64,000 bases of DNA from Mantis religiosa. Lineage: Eukaryota; Arthropoda; Insecta; Mantodea; Mantidae. Below are positions 1-11,030 of this stretch, piece by piece. The stretch's first letter is position 1; every line of letters starts with the position of its first letter. A program made the position numbers and the translations under genes. Under the pieces are notes generated by a model, which made no database searches, was not told where the DNA came from, and saw only the letters and a list, made by a program, of their open reading frames with translations. The stretch is taken from assembly GCA_030765055.1 (NCBI GenBank), contig CM060950.1, positions 463,774,689 to 463,838,688 on the forward strand, given 5' to 3'.

Positions 1-269
1 ACCGGATGTACAGACTCCCAGTATCACTAACAGAAGCAGTTGGTGTGCGTGAAAGGTGTGAACGAAGTATTTGAATAGAGTGATGTTGTAAAGAATATCT
101 TGCATGATAATGAAATTACAAGTTGTATTTCAATGTTTTTAAGCTAATAGATTCGTATACTCTCATTATAAAGATAATACTGACGATATGTTTTCAATTA
201 CTCATTATTATATGTTGGTACTAGTAACCTTCCCCCTCCACCTCCTGCAGCCACTAAATGTCAGAGCCG
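1..269. other. Unassigned AT-rich leader of the window
   Basis: No open frame, RNA structure or repeat shared with the rest of the window was recognised here. The satellite-related sequence begins at about 270. Confidence 0.4.
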
Positions 270-889
270 GAGAACAAAATTGTTAAATTTGGGGCATTCT
301 TCAAAATATATGGAAACACATTGTTGAAGTATTTAAGTTAAGTAAGTTGAAATTATTTTCCATATATTTTGAAGAGGGCATTTATAACGATATGTTTTAG
401 TTAGAACTTTTTATATGAATATTGTTTGCTGATATGTCCTAGTAGGCTATGAATTGACTATATTAAACACAAGATTAATTGAGGAGTAACGATAGTTACG
501 TAAAACCAATAATCTTGAGATAGATATATGTTCATCAGTCTTGTTTCATGAGTATGAGAAATGTTGCGGTGAATATAATTGTAAAGGAAGGTTAATAACA
601 TTCAAAAAGAGTTATTCGGTATTCGTAATAGAAACGAGTGAATTGTAATTCAGATTATGTAATTAAATAATAATATTACGAAATCGGGGTCATATAAATT
701 TTATTTCTGTCACCAAAAAAATGTACACCTGAGAAAATATCTCATGACTCATATTTAATTGAATATCGAGCTGGATGTTCCATAGAATGGGCGTGCTTCC
801 TATCTGCTGCTGGTGGAGGACGAAATGCCACAAAAATCTCGCCTGAACATGTAGCTTGATTATGATGGAGAGAGATTAAGCTGGAAAAA
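270..889 (+). repeat. Satellite-related segment, long form (left copy)
   Basis: This non-coding stretch is homologous to 13955-14574 and 28028-28655, and its first part is homologous to every satellite monomer between 17250 and 28027. It opens with the landmark GAACAAAATTGTTAAATTT and contains an inverted repeat, CTTCAAAATATATGG and its complement about 40 bases later. It then runs through a block rich in TATGTTTTAG / TATATGAATATTG and joins the RTE-like coding remnant near 890. The same block also follows the RTE endonuclease fragment at 11951. No function is proposed. Confidence 0.75.
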
Positions 890-2860
890 CGCTGGAGATC
901 CAAGAGTGGAGCACATTGTGACTGGAATCACTATTTAGTTGGTGTCAGATATAGGGATAGAATAAAGTAATTAAAACAAGGAAAAGGCAAAAGTCAAAAT
1001 AAAACAAACACTTCCAAATTAAAGGATGAGAAAATAGTAAATAACTACAAGGAAGAAATAAATAAGAAAATATAGCTATGCTATTGAAGATACAGTAGAT
1101 ATAGATGCAGCATGTAAACAGTTTAAAGAACAGATAATAGATACAGCACAAGAAGTCCTAGGAATGGAATCTAAGAGAAAACGAAATCAATGGTTCGATG
1201 AGGAATAAAGGATAATGATAGAGGGTAGAAATAAGGCATAAATGGAATATATATCCAGACCTACCCGCATGAGCTTTATGGAAACAAAAGCAAAGAAGCT
1301 GATAAAATGTGCAGAAGAAAAAAAAGTTTCGTAGTAAACAAGAACCTGAGAGATATGGAAAGAGATTTTAAGGAAAATAGAACATTTTGAAGGTTTAGAG
1401 AAGGTTAGACAATGAAAATGTTTTAAACCCAGAACAACATTGTGTAAAGATTCGGATGGAAAGATTTTAAGTAAGTTGAATGAAATACAAAACAGATAGA
1501 AAGATTATTTTAATACATTATTAAATGGAAATGACAATAATGAAAAGATGGAACATTTAAGTCAAGTGTTAAGAAATGATGGAGGAGAAGAAGATATACA
1601 TAGCCCTGACATATTGGATGTTGCCATGGCAATATCCAAGTTAAGAAACACTAAAGCACCTAGAATTGATGGAGTGCCATCACAGTTAATTGAAGTTAAT
1701 GGTGAACATATTGTTAAGCAACTACATAAAATAGTAATTAAAGTGTGGAAAAATGAGGAACTACCGAAGGACTGCAAGCAGAGTGTAATATGCCCAATAT
1801 ATAAAAATAAAGGAGATAAGTTGGAATGTATACATTAAAAAGACATATCTGTATTGTGTAAATGCTATAGACATTTGCCGATGTTACTCAAGGATAGACT
1901 AGAACAGAATAGAGAAAAAAATAATAGGCAAATGTCAGGCATGATTTAGAAAAAGTAAATCAACAATAGACAAATTATTCACAGTTAATATAATTTAAGA
2001 GAAATAATGGGAGCATAAAGTAGACGTGTACCAGCTCTTCATAGATTTTAAGCAAACATATACCTCCATCAGTAGAGAGAAATTATACAATATCATGTTG
2101 AATTTCCGGATATCTAACCAACTGGTGAGATTTAACTCAACCCTTCCTTAACTATAGGATAACCTACAGGAAATTGGTTTACAAATAAATATGGAGAAAA
2201 CAAAAATGTTAATACAGACACGTAAGCCTGACCTAAACGACAACAGACATCAGATACAGCTAACAAAAGTAAGTGACGTTGAAGCATTTACATATTTAGG
2301 TACAATAACCAATAATGATAACAATGGAATATATGACATAACGAATTGGCAGTCAAAGGCATATAAAACATATTTCACATTATTATCAATATTCAGACCT
2401 AGAGACATACTCACACAAACAAAAATACGATTGTATGAAACAATAATAAGAGCAATATTGACATACGGATGTGAAGTATGGTTAATGACCAAGAAAACGG
2501 TGAATATATTATGTGCCTTTGAAAGAACGATTTTGAGAAGAATATTAGGCCCAGTGAATGATAATGGATTATGGAGCCATAGATATGACAGTGAAATATA
2601 TGATATATAAAAAGAGCTAGATATAAAAAGAATAGTTAAATTAAAAAGACTTCAGTGGGCTGGTCATCTATTATGAATGAATGACCAAAGTACACCCTTA
2701 AAAGCGTTAAAAGGTAAAATGTTTGGGAATAGAGCAGTTGGCAGACAAAGGGGGAGATGCTTTGATGGGGTGAGAATTGATGCAAGAAACTTCGCTTATA
2801 GATGCAAGAAACTTTCACTTACAGATTATTCAGCTAGTCGTTAAATAGGGGAGGGAGTGA
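890..2860 (+). pseudogene. RTE-type non-LTR retrotransposon, ORF2 remnant (endonuclease end, RT, C-terminus)
   Basis: This is a degenerate reverse-transcriptase ORF. The first readable part (about 920-1230) has NHYLVGVRYRDRIKQ, matching the end of the endonuclease domain (DHYLV) and the linker that follows. RT blocks follow: 1548-1838 carries KLRNTKAPRIDGVPSQLIE and later QSVICPIYKNKGDKLE. After several frameshifts, 2191-2610 carries EKTKMLIQ, AFTYLGTI, RAILTYGCEVW and FERTILRRILGP, the usual C-terminal half of RTE-like RTs. The tail at about 2640-2830 has LQWAGHLL and GRQRGRC. The YADD block is not readable. The combination resembles RTE-clade elements with an APE-type endonuclease; the clade is from remembered motifs, not a tree. 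Many stops and frameshifts rule out function. Confidence 0.75.
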
Positions 2861-2864
2861 CGTC

Positions 2865-4520
2865 ACACCTAATATATAAGTCACCAGAGTGTAATTAATA
2901 CAGAAATAGGAGCTCAATCCTGTCAGAAAGCACAATTAATGAAATGGAAGAGGTTTGTGTGAGACTTCTAGAGGAAAGTTCCAAGACAAACGGTTAATTT
3001 CTACTACATTTTCATCTGATATAGAGCAAGACACTGTATCACATGAGTGCCAGAGATGCTATGCTTCTCTCTCCTCTGGAAGTCATGCAGAAAAGGGAAA
3101 GAAGATTGCCTAAAAAAAAAACACAGATGTGACAAATTCCGTTGATGAGCAGCAACTAACATATCATTATGAGCTTTCATTGCAAAACATTTCTGAAAAG
3201 AGCTCTAAATTGAGAGAAAGAACGACAACAGTAGCCACAAAAAAATGCAGCTTGTAAGAGTCACAAAAATGCAAGTATGCATGTATGAGTCAGCAAATTG
3301 AAAAGAAAGGGTTTCAATGTTTAGAAAAGAAACAATACCAGAAAGTTTCTGAGAAAGTAGAAACATAAGGGATCCTTACTTGTTTCAAAAACAGACAGTG
3401 CTAATTTGCGTAAGAAACTTTAAAATGAAACTCATAGGAAAGTGACAGTTAACATTGAGAATATTAGACTTCATGGCAAGGCTCCTGAAAAACTGACAGT
3501 GACAGATAACAATGCGAGTTCTAATTGTTCTTCACCTAATAAAGTGACATTACAAAGTTGTCTCTTAGCTGAGAGAGTGAGTTTGGACATTGTTCGATCA
3601 GGACATTCCCATTCAAAAAAAATGTAAACACCGGATGTTCCGCATCTGTTGAGAATGTGAGACTAGGACATTCCCCTTTGATTGCGACTACATGTTTGGC
3701 GCACTGTCCTTTGGAAGAGAAAGTGAGATCAACATGCTCTCCTTCATTAGAGAAAGAAACGGACAATAGTGCATCTTCATAGAAATCATGTGTTAAGTCA
3801 CATTGTACCATTGAAAACCAAGAAGAAAGATTTGCATCTTCATTGCAGTGTCCAGAATCTGCAGAAGCATTGGTTCCTGAAGAATTGCCAGTGAGTGTTG
3901 GTCAAGTTAATGGATATGCATCTCTAACACAGATGGGAATTAGTAGATTATCAATTCCAACATCAGAACAGACTGCAAAGATATTTTATGGAACCTTGCT
4001 CCACAACAAAGCTTTAATTGCTACTCCATCCCAGAAAAGGGCAAAGAATGTTCCATCCAGTAAACTTAGTAAATGTTCTAAATATATGCATGGATTTGGT
4101 GACAAACTCATGAAAGAAAATTTTCAACAGAATTTGGTGCTGCCATAAAAATTTGAGAAGTATCCACCTAGTTAATTAAATGTGTATGTAGAGGTATTGC
4201 ATGCAACGCAAGATCAGCTAAGGAAAACGTAAAAGATGGCTGTGAATGAAATATTGATATATTCCCTTTGACAAGCTAAAATGTGTAAAACATTCTTAGA
4301 CATACCTGAATACATTTAGGAATAATTTGTGACATAAAGACAATCTCTACATCTTGAATATCAAAAAGGTGTTTCTCAACTTGCAGCTCAGGTTTCACGC
4401 TCTAAGTGGTTTGACGATTTGATGATTAATATACATGTATAGTGCAACAAATCGCCCTTTCCAGGGAAATTAGCTGTTATATCTGATGTAGTGAATTTTC
4501 CAAACTTTCACTTACATTAT
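2865..4520 (+). pseudogene. Gene K, left (plus-strand) copy, degenerate
   Basis: I do not recognise this gene. The plus-strand copy is readable in pieces through several stops and frameshifts: a start region near 2944, a lysine-rich stretch, then 3442-3627 (ENIRLHGKAPEKLTVTDNN) and 3843-4148 (LPVSVGQVNGYASLTQMG, QKRAKNVPSSK). The product is Ser/Lys/Glu-rich with short recurring phrases such as ENVRL-GHS, without a signal peptide or membrane segment. Further on (4260-4450) a frame carries RQSLHLEYQKGVSQ and AQVSRSKWFDDLM, which reappear on the minus strand near 10100-10260. The same gene lies inverted at 4627-5290 plus 7171-7740. Unlike that copy it has an empty TTAA (3447-3450) where the inverted copy carries a transposon. 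It could be a transposon accessory ORF or the N-terminal part of another transposase. Confidence 0.55.
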
Positions 4521-4626
4521 TTTTATCTGCTTTCAGGAGCCGTGCCATTAAGTCTCATATTCTCAATTTTCACTGTCACTTCCTTAAGAGTATCATTTTG
4601 AAGTTTTGCTATGCAATGTAGCACTG

Positions 4627-5290
4627 CATGAGTTTGTCACCAAATCCATGCATATATTTAGAACATTTACTACGTTTACTGGATGGAACATTCTTTGCCC
4701 TTTTCTGGGATGGAGTCGAAATATCAGCTTTGTTGTGGAGCAAGGTTCCAGAAATATCTTTGCAGTGTGTTCTCATGCTGGAATCGCTAATCTACTGATT
4801 CCCATCTGTGTTAGACATGCATATCCATTAACTTGACCAACACTCACTGGCAATTCTTCAGGAACAAATGCTTCTGCAGATTCTGGATGCTGCAATGAAG
4901 TTGCAAGTTTTTCTTCTTGGTTTTCAGTGATACTATGTGACTTAACACATGATTTCTCTGAAGATGCACTATTATCCAGTTCTTTCTCTACTGAAGGAGA
5001 GTATGTTGATCTCACTTTCCCTTCCAAAGGAGAGCGCCCCGAACATGTAGTGTCAATCAAAGGGAAAAACCTCAGTCTCACATTCTCAACTGATGCGGAA
5101 CGGCCTGAATTCAAATTTTCTTTTGAATGGGAATGTCCTAATCGAACAATGTCCAAATTAACTCTCTCAGCTTAGGGACAACTTTGTAATGTCACTTTAT
5201 TAGGTGAAGAAAAATGTGAACTCACATTGTTATCTGTCACTGTCACTTTTTCAGGAGCCTTGCCATGAAGTCTAATATTCTCAATGTTAA
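4627..5290 (-). pseudogene. Gene K, right (minus-strand) copy, distal part
   Basis: This is the reverse complement of the left copy at 3446-4113 and the best preserved part of gene K: the frame 5156-4773 is open for 127 codons. It includes SVENVRLRFFPLID, SPLEGKVRSTYSPSVEKE and ESAEAFVPEELPVSVGQ, low-complexity Ser/Glu-rich text with no domain I recognise. The sequence stops exactly at TTAA (5287-5290), where a DNA transposon begins. The gene resumes on the far side at 7171 in the same orientation, so the transposon splits it. Confidence 0.55.
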
Positions 5291-7166
5291 ATTATTGTTG
5301 TTTAGAATAGGAATAAAGCCTGATTTAACATTGTATTGCTTTCTTGTTGCAACAGAAGGTATATGATACATACCAGGTTAGGTTAGTATAGTGGCTTATT
5401 CAAAGCCACTAGCCATAATAGTAAGTAATGATACTAGAATGCTATGCTTGAGGTAAATGTTAAGTGAAAACATATAGTAGCCCAAGAGTTAACAGTGATT
5501 CTAGTAGGTCACCTTTTGATGTAAATGGAAGAATGGTTGATATATTTCTGGACATTGGTAAGGGTCATATTTCTATGCAGAAGTTTGTATAACCATGGGT
5601 ATGAATTTCATGAACTATTCTACTTACAATTTCCATCTCATAGAGAAAAACAAAGAGATTAGTTAGTACTATTATATGGGCAAGTTGCATTAAAGGAGAA
5701 GCGCAGAATGCTACTGAAAGTTTCCATGGAGTAAATGTCACAAAGAAGATTTTGTATTACGAAAGAAATTGCAAATTGCCATGATTGCAACTGTAGTTGA
5801 ATTTAATATGGATTATAAAGATAGACTTAAAGATAGGGCAAAAGTTGCATCAAGCAAATTTAGTCTTGTTAGCAAGAAAATTAGCAATATTAGGGATAGG
5901 TGAAAGCTAAAACAAAGTGATCAAAGTTCGTTGGGCAAATATAAATCTGCCAAGCAGCAGTTAAAGGTGACTAAATTAAAAGAGGAAGACGATAGTAAAC
6001 TAGCTGAGTTGTCTTCATATAGTGCAGGGTGGTTTTGAAATAAAGAAAAAAATGTTGTTTATATTTAGAGCTCCTAACTAGATTTTCCTTCCTGTCCAAC
6101 TTTTAGCATTTTTAATACTCATTATAGTCCAGACACTAAGGTTTTCAATGAATTTAAGTTTTGCACATATGTATATTCCTAGATAAGTTTTCAATAAAAG
6201 TTGGTATTATTATAGCTGTATATGACAAAATTAATAATGATTGGTATTGAAAAAAGAAAATTGAAAAAAAAAATCAAGAAAATGCTATCATATTCCTTAA
6301 ATTTTCTCCTCCAGGACCATTAGACTTGGGCAAATGAGTATATAAATACATAGTTTTGTAACTATTATCTAAAGGAACCAAATCCAAAGTTATATCATTT
6401 ATAACAAAAACTGTAGAGGATGCAATATGTTTCCCAATGTAAAGAAATCGTAGCAAAAAGTTAATTTTTATTTTTTTAGTAAAAATTATTGTAGATAGAA
6501 AAATTATCAAAAAAAGGGCCAAAGGCAACCAAAATGAAGAGAAAGAAGATAATAAGATAGCTGTGGGTCTGCATATGATGCATGGAGTTTTCAAAGTAAA
6601 GAAAGAAGTGTAATTTTAATCTAAATTTTTAGATTTATTTTTCTCCACTTCCAATTTTTGGACATTTTTGTATGTTCAAAATGCTCCAACTTCTGCAATT
6701 CTCAACGAACTTGTATTAAACTTTGCATACATATTCCTAAATAAATGGTTAATAAAAGTTGGTATATTTGTTTATTTAAATTAAACAGTTTATTTATTAT
6801 TGATTTTTAAATCTCAAAATGGCAAAAAAAAAAAAAAAATTAATATATTCAGACATAAAATTTTTTTTGTCCAAAAATACTTGATGCACACTTTAAAGGT
6901 ATAGCAACTTTTATAACTGATGTACAGAGAAACCTTAATCTAAAATTTAAAGTTTATAAAAGAAAATCTGTATGACCTGGGACATTTTATATAACACACA
7001 AAAATCATACTATAAAAAGCACTAAATATTTTTTTTTTGAAAAAACTAAGATAGAAATATGAATTTTAAACGCTTAACTATATTTCCTATACCCCACCTA
7101 ATGACAAACTTTCAAGCAGTTCTGATGTAAACTCTGGATTTTAGCATTTTTCACAAATGCCTCCCC
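5291..7166 (+). mobile_element. Degenerate TTAA-target DNA transposon inserted in gene K
   Basis: The element is bounded by TTAA at 5287-5290 and 7167-7170, and the empty site is visible in the left gene-K copy. Its right terminus TTTTTCACAAATGCCTCCCC matches the right end of the complete copy at 52781-55108. Its left terminus is missing, replaced by ATTATTGTTGTTTAG. TTAA duplications with a GGGGAGGC inverted end fit the Kolobok superfamily best; piggyBac also uses TTAA but the ends and protein do not suggest it. From 5467 to 6038 it encodes a degenerate transposase remnant. The 3' part (6040-7166) is AT-rich and non-coding. Confidence 0.7.
5467..6038 (+). pseudogene. Mutator-like/Kolobok-type transposase fragment (C-terminal part)
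   Basis: Conceptual translation with frame changes gives SSRSPFDVNGRMVD and FLDIGKGHISMQKF, then ATESFHGVNVTK, and a basic tail KVASSKFSLVSKKISNIRDR ending SSYSAGWF before TGA at 6036. The order of a DVN-R / D-IGKGH block, a following helix and a Lys-rich tail ending in an aromatic residue matches what I recall of the arthropod Mutator-like transposase domain found in Kolobok-type elements. The central catalytic segment, expected to contain a DG-W motif, is missing. All four copies in the window lack it, so this is a non-autonomous lineage. The family assignment is from memory and moderate. Confidence 0.5.
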
Positions 7167-7170
7167 TTAA

Positions 7171-7740
7171 CTCTCACTTTCTTTTGAGTTCCATTTTAGA
7201 GTTTCCTATACAAAGTAGCACTGTCTGTCTTTGAAAAAAGTAAGGATCCCTTATGTTTCAACTTCCTCAGAAACTTCCTTGTATTGTTTCCTTTCAAAAC
7301 ATTGAAACCTTTTCTTTTCAATTTGTGAACTCTTACATGTATACTTGCATTTTTGTGACATTTACAAGCCGCAATTTGTTTGCGATTTCTGTTGTCTTTC
7401 TTCCTCTCAATTTGTAAGCTCTTTTCAGAAATTTTTTGCAATGAAGGTTTATAATGATGTATGAGATTCTGCTGATCAACACAATTTATCACATCTGTGT
7501 TTTCTTTTGATGCAATCTTCTTTCGTTCTTCTGCATGACTTCCAGATGAGAGAGAATCATAGCTTCTCTGAGACTCATGTGATAGTTTTTCATGCCCCAT
7601 ATCAGATGAAGATGGGGTAGAAAGTAACCGTTTGTCTTGGAATTTTCTTTTAGAAGTTGTCACACAAACCCCTTTCTTTTCATTAATAGTGTTTTCTGAC
7701 AGGATCGAGCTCCTATGACTGTATTAATTACAATCTGGTG
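7171..7740 (-). pseudogene. Gene K, right (minus-strand) copy, proximal part with start
   Basis: The open frame 7663-7196 (155 codons) starts MTTSKRKFQDKRLLS and continues with the basic core KKDNRNRKQIAACKCHKN, VHKLKRKGFNVLKG and RKFLRKLKHKGSLL. It ends at a stop just before the TTAA where the transposon sits; beyond the transposon the gene continues at 5290. The core is strongly basic with one Cys-X-Cys-His cluster, so nucleic-acid binding is possible but not shown. The frame could open further upstream of the Met, because a Cys-Val codon pair precedes it. This proximal part is what every satellite monomer has retained on its minus strand. Confidence 0.55.
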
Positions 7741-8198
7741 TAATCTGCTAGCAATTTCGCCTGAGGTGCCATATGCAGTACATGCGTGCGTTAAACACTA
7801 CGCATTTCATTTCATTTGTAAGCGATAGACATTTTCTCTTTAATTAGCTCTTTGTTGGGTAACATGTATCTCTAGGCGACTCCACTTCTGGAAAGGTAAA
7901 TTGCCGTTATGGCTGCCTTTGTAATCTGCTTTTTTAGTAAATTTTCTTATTAAGCGAATTCAACCTTCAATTAGCCTTTCCCTACATTTGTAGAAATGAA
8001 ACCTTCATAGAAAAACTCCAACCTCTCGCCAAAGCATGTAGACCTGCTCTGAGTGTTTGCTCTCGTGTTGAACCAGACCAGGTTTTCCTTAATTTTCACA
8101 ACCTAAGAACAGGTCATCACAGTTTTTCAAGAGTCAAATTAATGTAAGTTAATTTTCTGAAAATTATGTGCATCATATATGATAGCTAATGTGAATTT
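7741..8198. repeat. Gene-K upstream flank, duplicated at 32031-32362
   Basis: The stretch 7741-8060 is nearly identical to 32031-32362, including AATTTCGCCTGAGGTGCC and TTTGTAAGCGATAGACA. It lies upstream of the minus-strand start of gene K in both places, so it is probably the 5' region of that element. I see no coding frame or promoter motif. The part from about 8130 resembles the reverse complement of 4440-4540 and belongs to gene K's distal region. Confidence 0.65.
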
Positions 8199-8210
8199 AA
8201 AGGGCTCTTT

Positions 8211-10061
8211 AGAACCAGGAAGGTTCACGATTCTGTTAGGAAAACCAACGCAGCAGAACAAGCCTGGCTAATAAAACACCTACACAACAAGGGAGCCCCT
8301 GGCCCTGACCGGATCCCAAATCTTGCTCTCAAACACTTGCAACCATTCGCCCTTCAGGCACTGGCAAACATATTTAACAACCCCCTCTGATATGGCATTT
8401 TCCCAGAATCCTGGAAAACAGCTATGATCCTTCATATCCCGAAACCAAGGAAGGCAATACTAATCACGAGAACTACAGTCGTATCAGCCTTCTCAATACA
8501 CTCACTTAACTTTTAGAAAAGGCTATTCTCAAATGCATCAGCACTCCACATCACAACTACTTCTCCGTACTACACTACATATTACTTCCGGTTTCAACAT
8601 CCGCAAGAGAACAGGTTCCGTGTTCCTTGATATGGAACGGGTCTTTGTCCGCATATGGCATGAGTACTGAGCCATTACCCCTTCCCAGACTCTGCTAAAA
8701 ACTCATCGCTGACTAATTACACAGCAGATAATTCTACTTCTCCATAAACAGCAAAAACTCCACCCTGAGGCCGATTCTGACCGGAGTCCCCCAAGGAAGA
8801 GTACTGGGTCCGACTCCTTTCTCCATATACACGAACTACATCCCGAAGACAGAAAACATTAGACTTTCACTATATGCCGATGACACAGCCCTGATGGTCA
8901 AATCTGGTGGCATCAAATTCATCTCCCAACGAGTGCAACATGCCCTCACTACACTTGAGCACTGGTCAACCCAATGGTGAATCAATTAAATGCCTCCAAA
9001 ACCCAGGGAATAATATTCACCAAATGAGTAAAGCACCGCCAGAAACTTAGAACCAATCCTCCTCTACAACTTTTGGCAAAGTAAGCAACTTGCGAAAGCA
9101 AGTCCAGAATGTCAGCCATAAACCGATTTGTCAACTGAGGAAATCATACCCCAATATCAATTACAGCTCCACACTTGTAGCTCACATGGGACTCACCCTA
9201 TATAAAACGCTACTTCGAGCCATCTTTACGTATGCAGCTCCCGTCTAGGGATACGCATCCAAATGCAAGTTACCAATGCCCCAAACTTTACAGAATAAGA
9301 TATGGCATACCAAGGCAAAAGTTCCATTTATGGCACCCGCCAAACTCCTCCCCAAAGTACTACACATGCATACCGTCGAACAGTTCATTAAAAAAATTGC
9401 AGCAGCCCTCTACTAAAACTGTACCAAGAACACAAACCCGCTAATACAGGGCAATATCACAGGTCCACTAGCAAACACAAATGACCCCTATTAGTATTCA
9501 ACAGATAATTCACTAACGAAACAACCTCCGATGAAGTCCAAGCATACCTCAATAGTCTTCTACCAATGAATCCTTGACTAAACTATAATTTACATTGTTT
9601 CAGGTACAACAGAACAGCAGGACCATCAATCCATCAGGACTCAACGCAACACAGAGCGGCTTCTCCAGTTAAACCCACGAAAATTTACAATTTCACTTAC
9701 ACATATGAATACCTTCATCTTATTTAATTTTAAGCAGTAGCTCTTATAGAATACCATTAGACTAATCCCCCCTATGCATGCTGCACGATCCGACCACAGG
9801 CGTCAGTCAGTCATAGCTAGAGAAGAATATACCCATACTAACCAGAGTGCTTTAGCTGAACCTTAAAATAACAAACAAATCCCCTTTTTGCATGACACTG
9901 CACGTATATTAACATTACAGCACGCTTCCCACTAGCTGCATGTTGGATTACTAACCGCATGTGCATTGGGAGGCGATGAAGCTTCCAGGCGGACGATCGT
10001 CATCGGGGGCGGCGGGTGTGAGGCCGCCCTCACTAAAGAAGAACAATTAACTTAAAAAAAG
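8211..10061 (+). mobile_element. 5'-truncated Jockey-type LINE with target-site duplication
   Basis: The insertion is flanked by AAAGGGCTCTTT (8199-8210) and AAAGGCCTCTTT (10062-10073), a 12-bp duplication with one mismatch. It ends in an A-rich stretch after a GC-rich 3' UTR (about 9990-10060). Frames with stops read KGAPGPDRIPNLALKHL, FPESWKTAMILHIPKP, ILTGVPQGRVLGP and SLYADDTALMVKSGG. These are RT blocks including the YADD catalytic motif with the Jockey-typical DDTA extension. The element begins inside the RT, so endonuclease and ORF1 are absent. Several stops and frameshifts make it dead. It is inserted in sequence homologous to gene K's distal part, so it post-dates that duplication. 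Confidence 0.8.
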
Positions 10062-10270
10062 AAAGGCCTCTTTGTTGCGCTTTACATGTATAATAATTAT
10101 CCAATTACAAAACAATTTAGAGCGTGAAACCTGAGCTTTAAGGAGAGGAATACCTTCTTGTTATTCATGATGTAGAGATTGTTTTTGTGTCATAATCTGT
10201 TCCTTAATATATCCAAGTATGTCAAAGAACAGTGTTTCACATTGTAGCTTGTAAAAAGTAATATATCTGT
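10062..10270 (-). pseudogene. Gene K distal fragment interrupted by the Jockey element
   Basis: On the minus strand this reads KEQIMTQKQSLHHE and KAQVSRSKLFCNW, which align with the plus-strand text RQSLHLEYQKGVSQ and AQVSRSKWFDDLM at 4330-4420. It is therefore a third partial copy of gene K, continuing across the Jockey insertion to about 8130. Nothing further identifies the protein. Confidence 0.5.
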
Positions 10271-11030
10271 ATCTCATGTGCTGTAAATGAAAACGAACGT
10301 TGTTTTGGCAAAATAACATACTGCATAGATATATAGAAAATAAAATTAGTTACAGTGAAGCAATAAATGTGACAAAAATATAACTATTTTTAAGAAATGT
10401 GTGTTGATGCAATGACGATGCCAGCAATTTGTTTTTGAAATCGATCACTAATAATAAAATAATCACATAATTTTCCCAAGTTTAGTCAAAATTTTGTTAG
10501 GAATGGTTATATTTGTTTAATATTACATGGTGCTTCTCAAATTGGAGCACTTTGCGTAACTTATATGGTATAAGCATTGAAACTCCTGTTTTTCAATATA
10601 ATGTAGTACTTATTTTAAAATGGGCTTGTATTGCTTATATCATGTAAACAGCACAAGGGCCCTGTTGTAAAACAATACAGTGCTTATTTTACGCCGAATT
10701 TGGCAAGATTTAGGGGCTGTTATATAATTGTAACTTTTTTTTTAACAGACCCTAATTTGTGCCTTTTTATTACATTGTATACTTCAGTATCTGAAAGTAC
10801 ATTTTCAATTACGACTATAGGTTGGATCACATTGTGCTGCTTTAGATGCTCTTAAAGAGGATCACTTACATATTACTATTCCAATGACATATTGATACAA
10901 TGTATATTGAAGTTCTACATAGAGTACCCAAATGTTCTTGAGCAAACACTTGTGGAAGTTCTCCATTGGTATATTTGGCCATAAGAGTAACAGTGTAATA
11001 AAATGAACAATTAAAATTGAATAATGAAAA
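10271..11030. other. AT-rich stretch without recognised features
   Basis: No frame here has recognisable protein content and I see no repeat shared with the rest of the window. A GC-rich change of composition at about 11040 marks the start of the RTE fragment. Confidence 0.4.

Noticed and set aside
945..1151. Hydrophobic minus-strand ORF
   Set aside because: It is antisense to the Lys-rich RTE linker; AAA/AAG codons read backwards give Phe/Leu.
9232..9444. 70-codon ORF in the Jockey element
   Set aside because: It is out of frame with RT and rich in chance Pro/Tyr/Ser codons.
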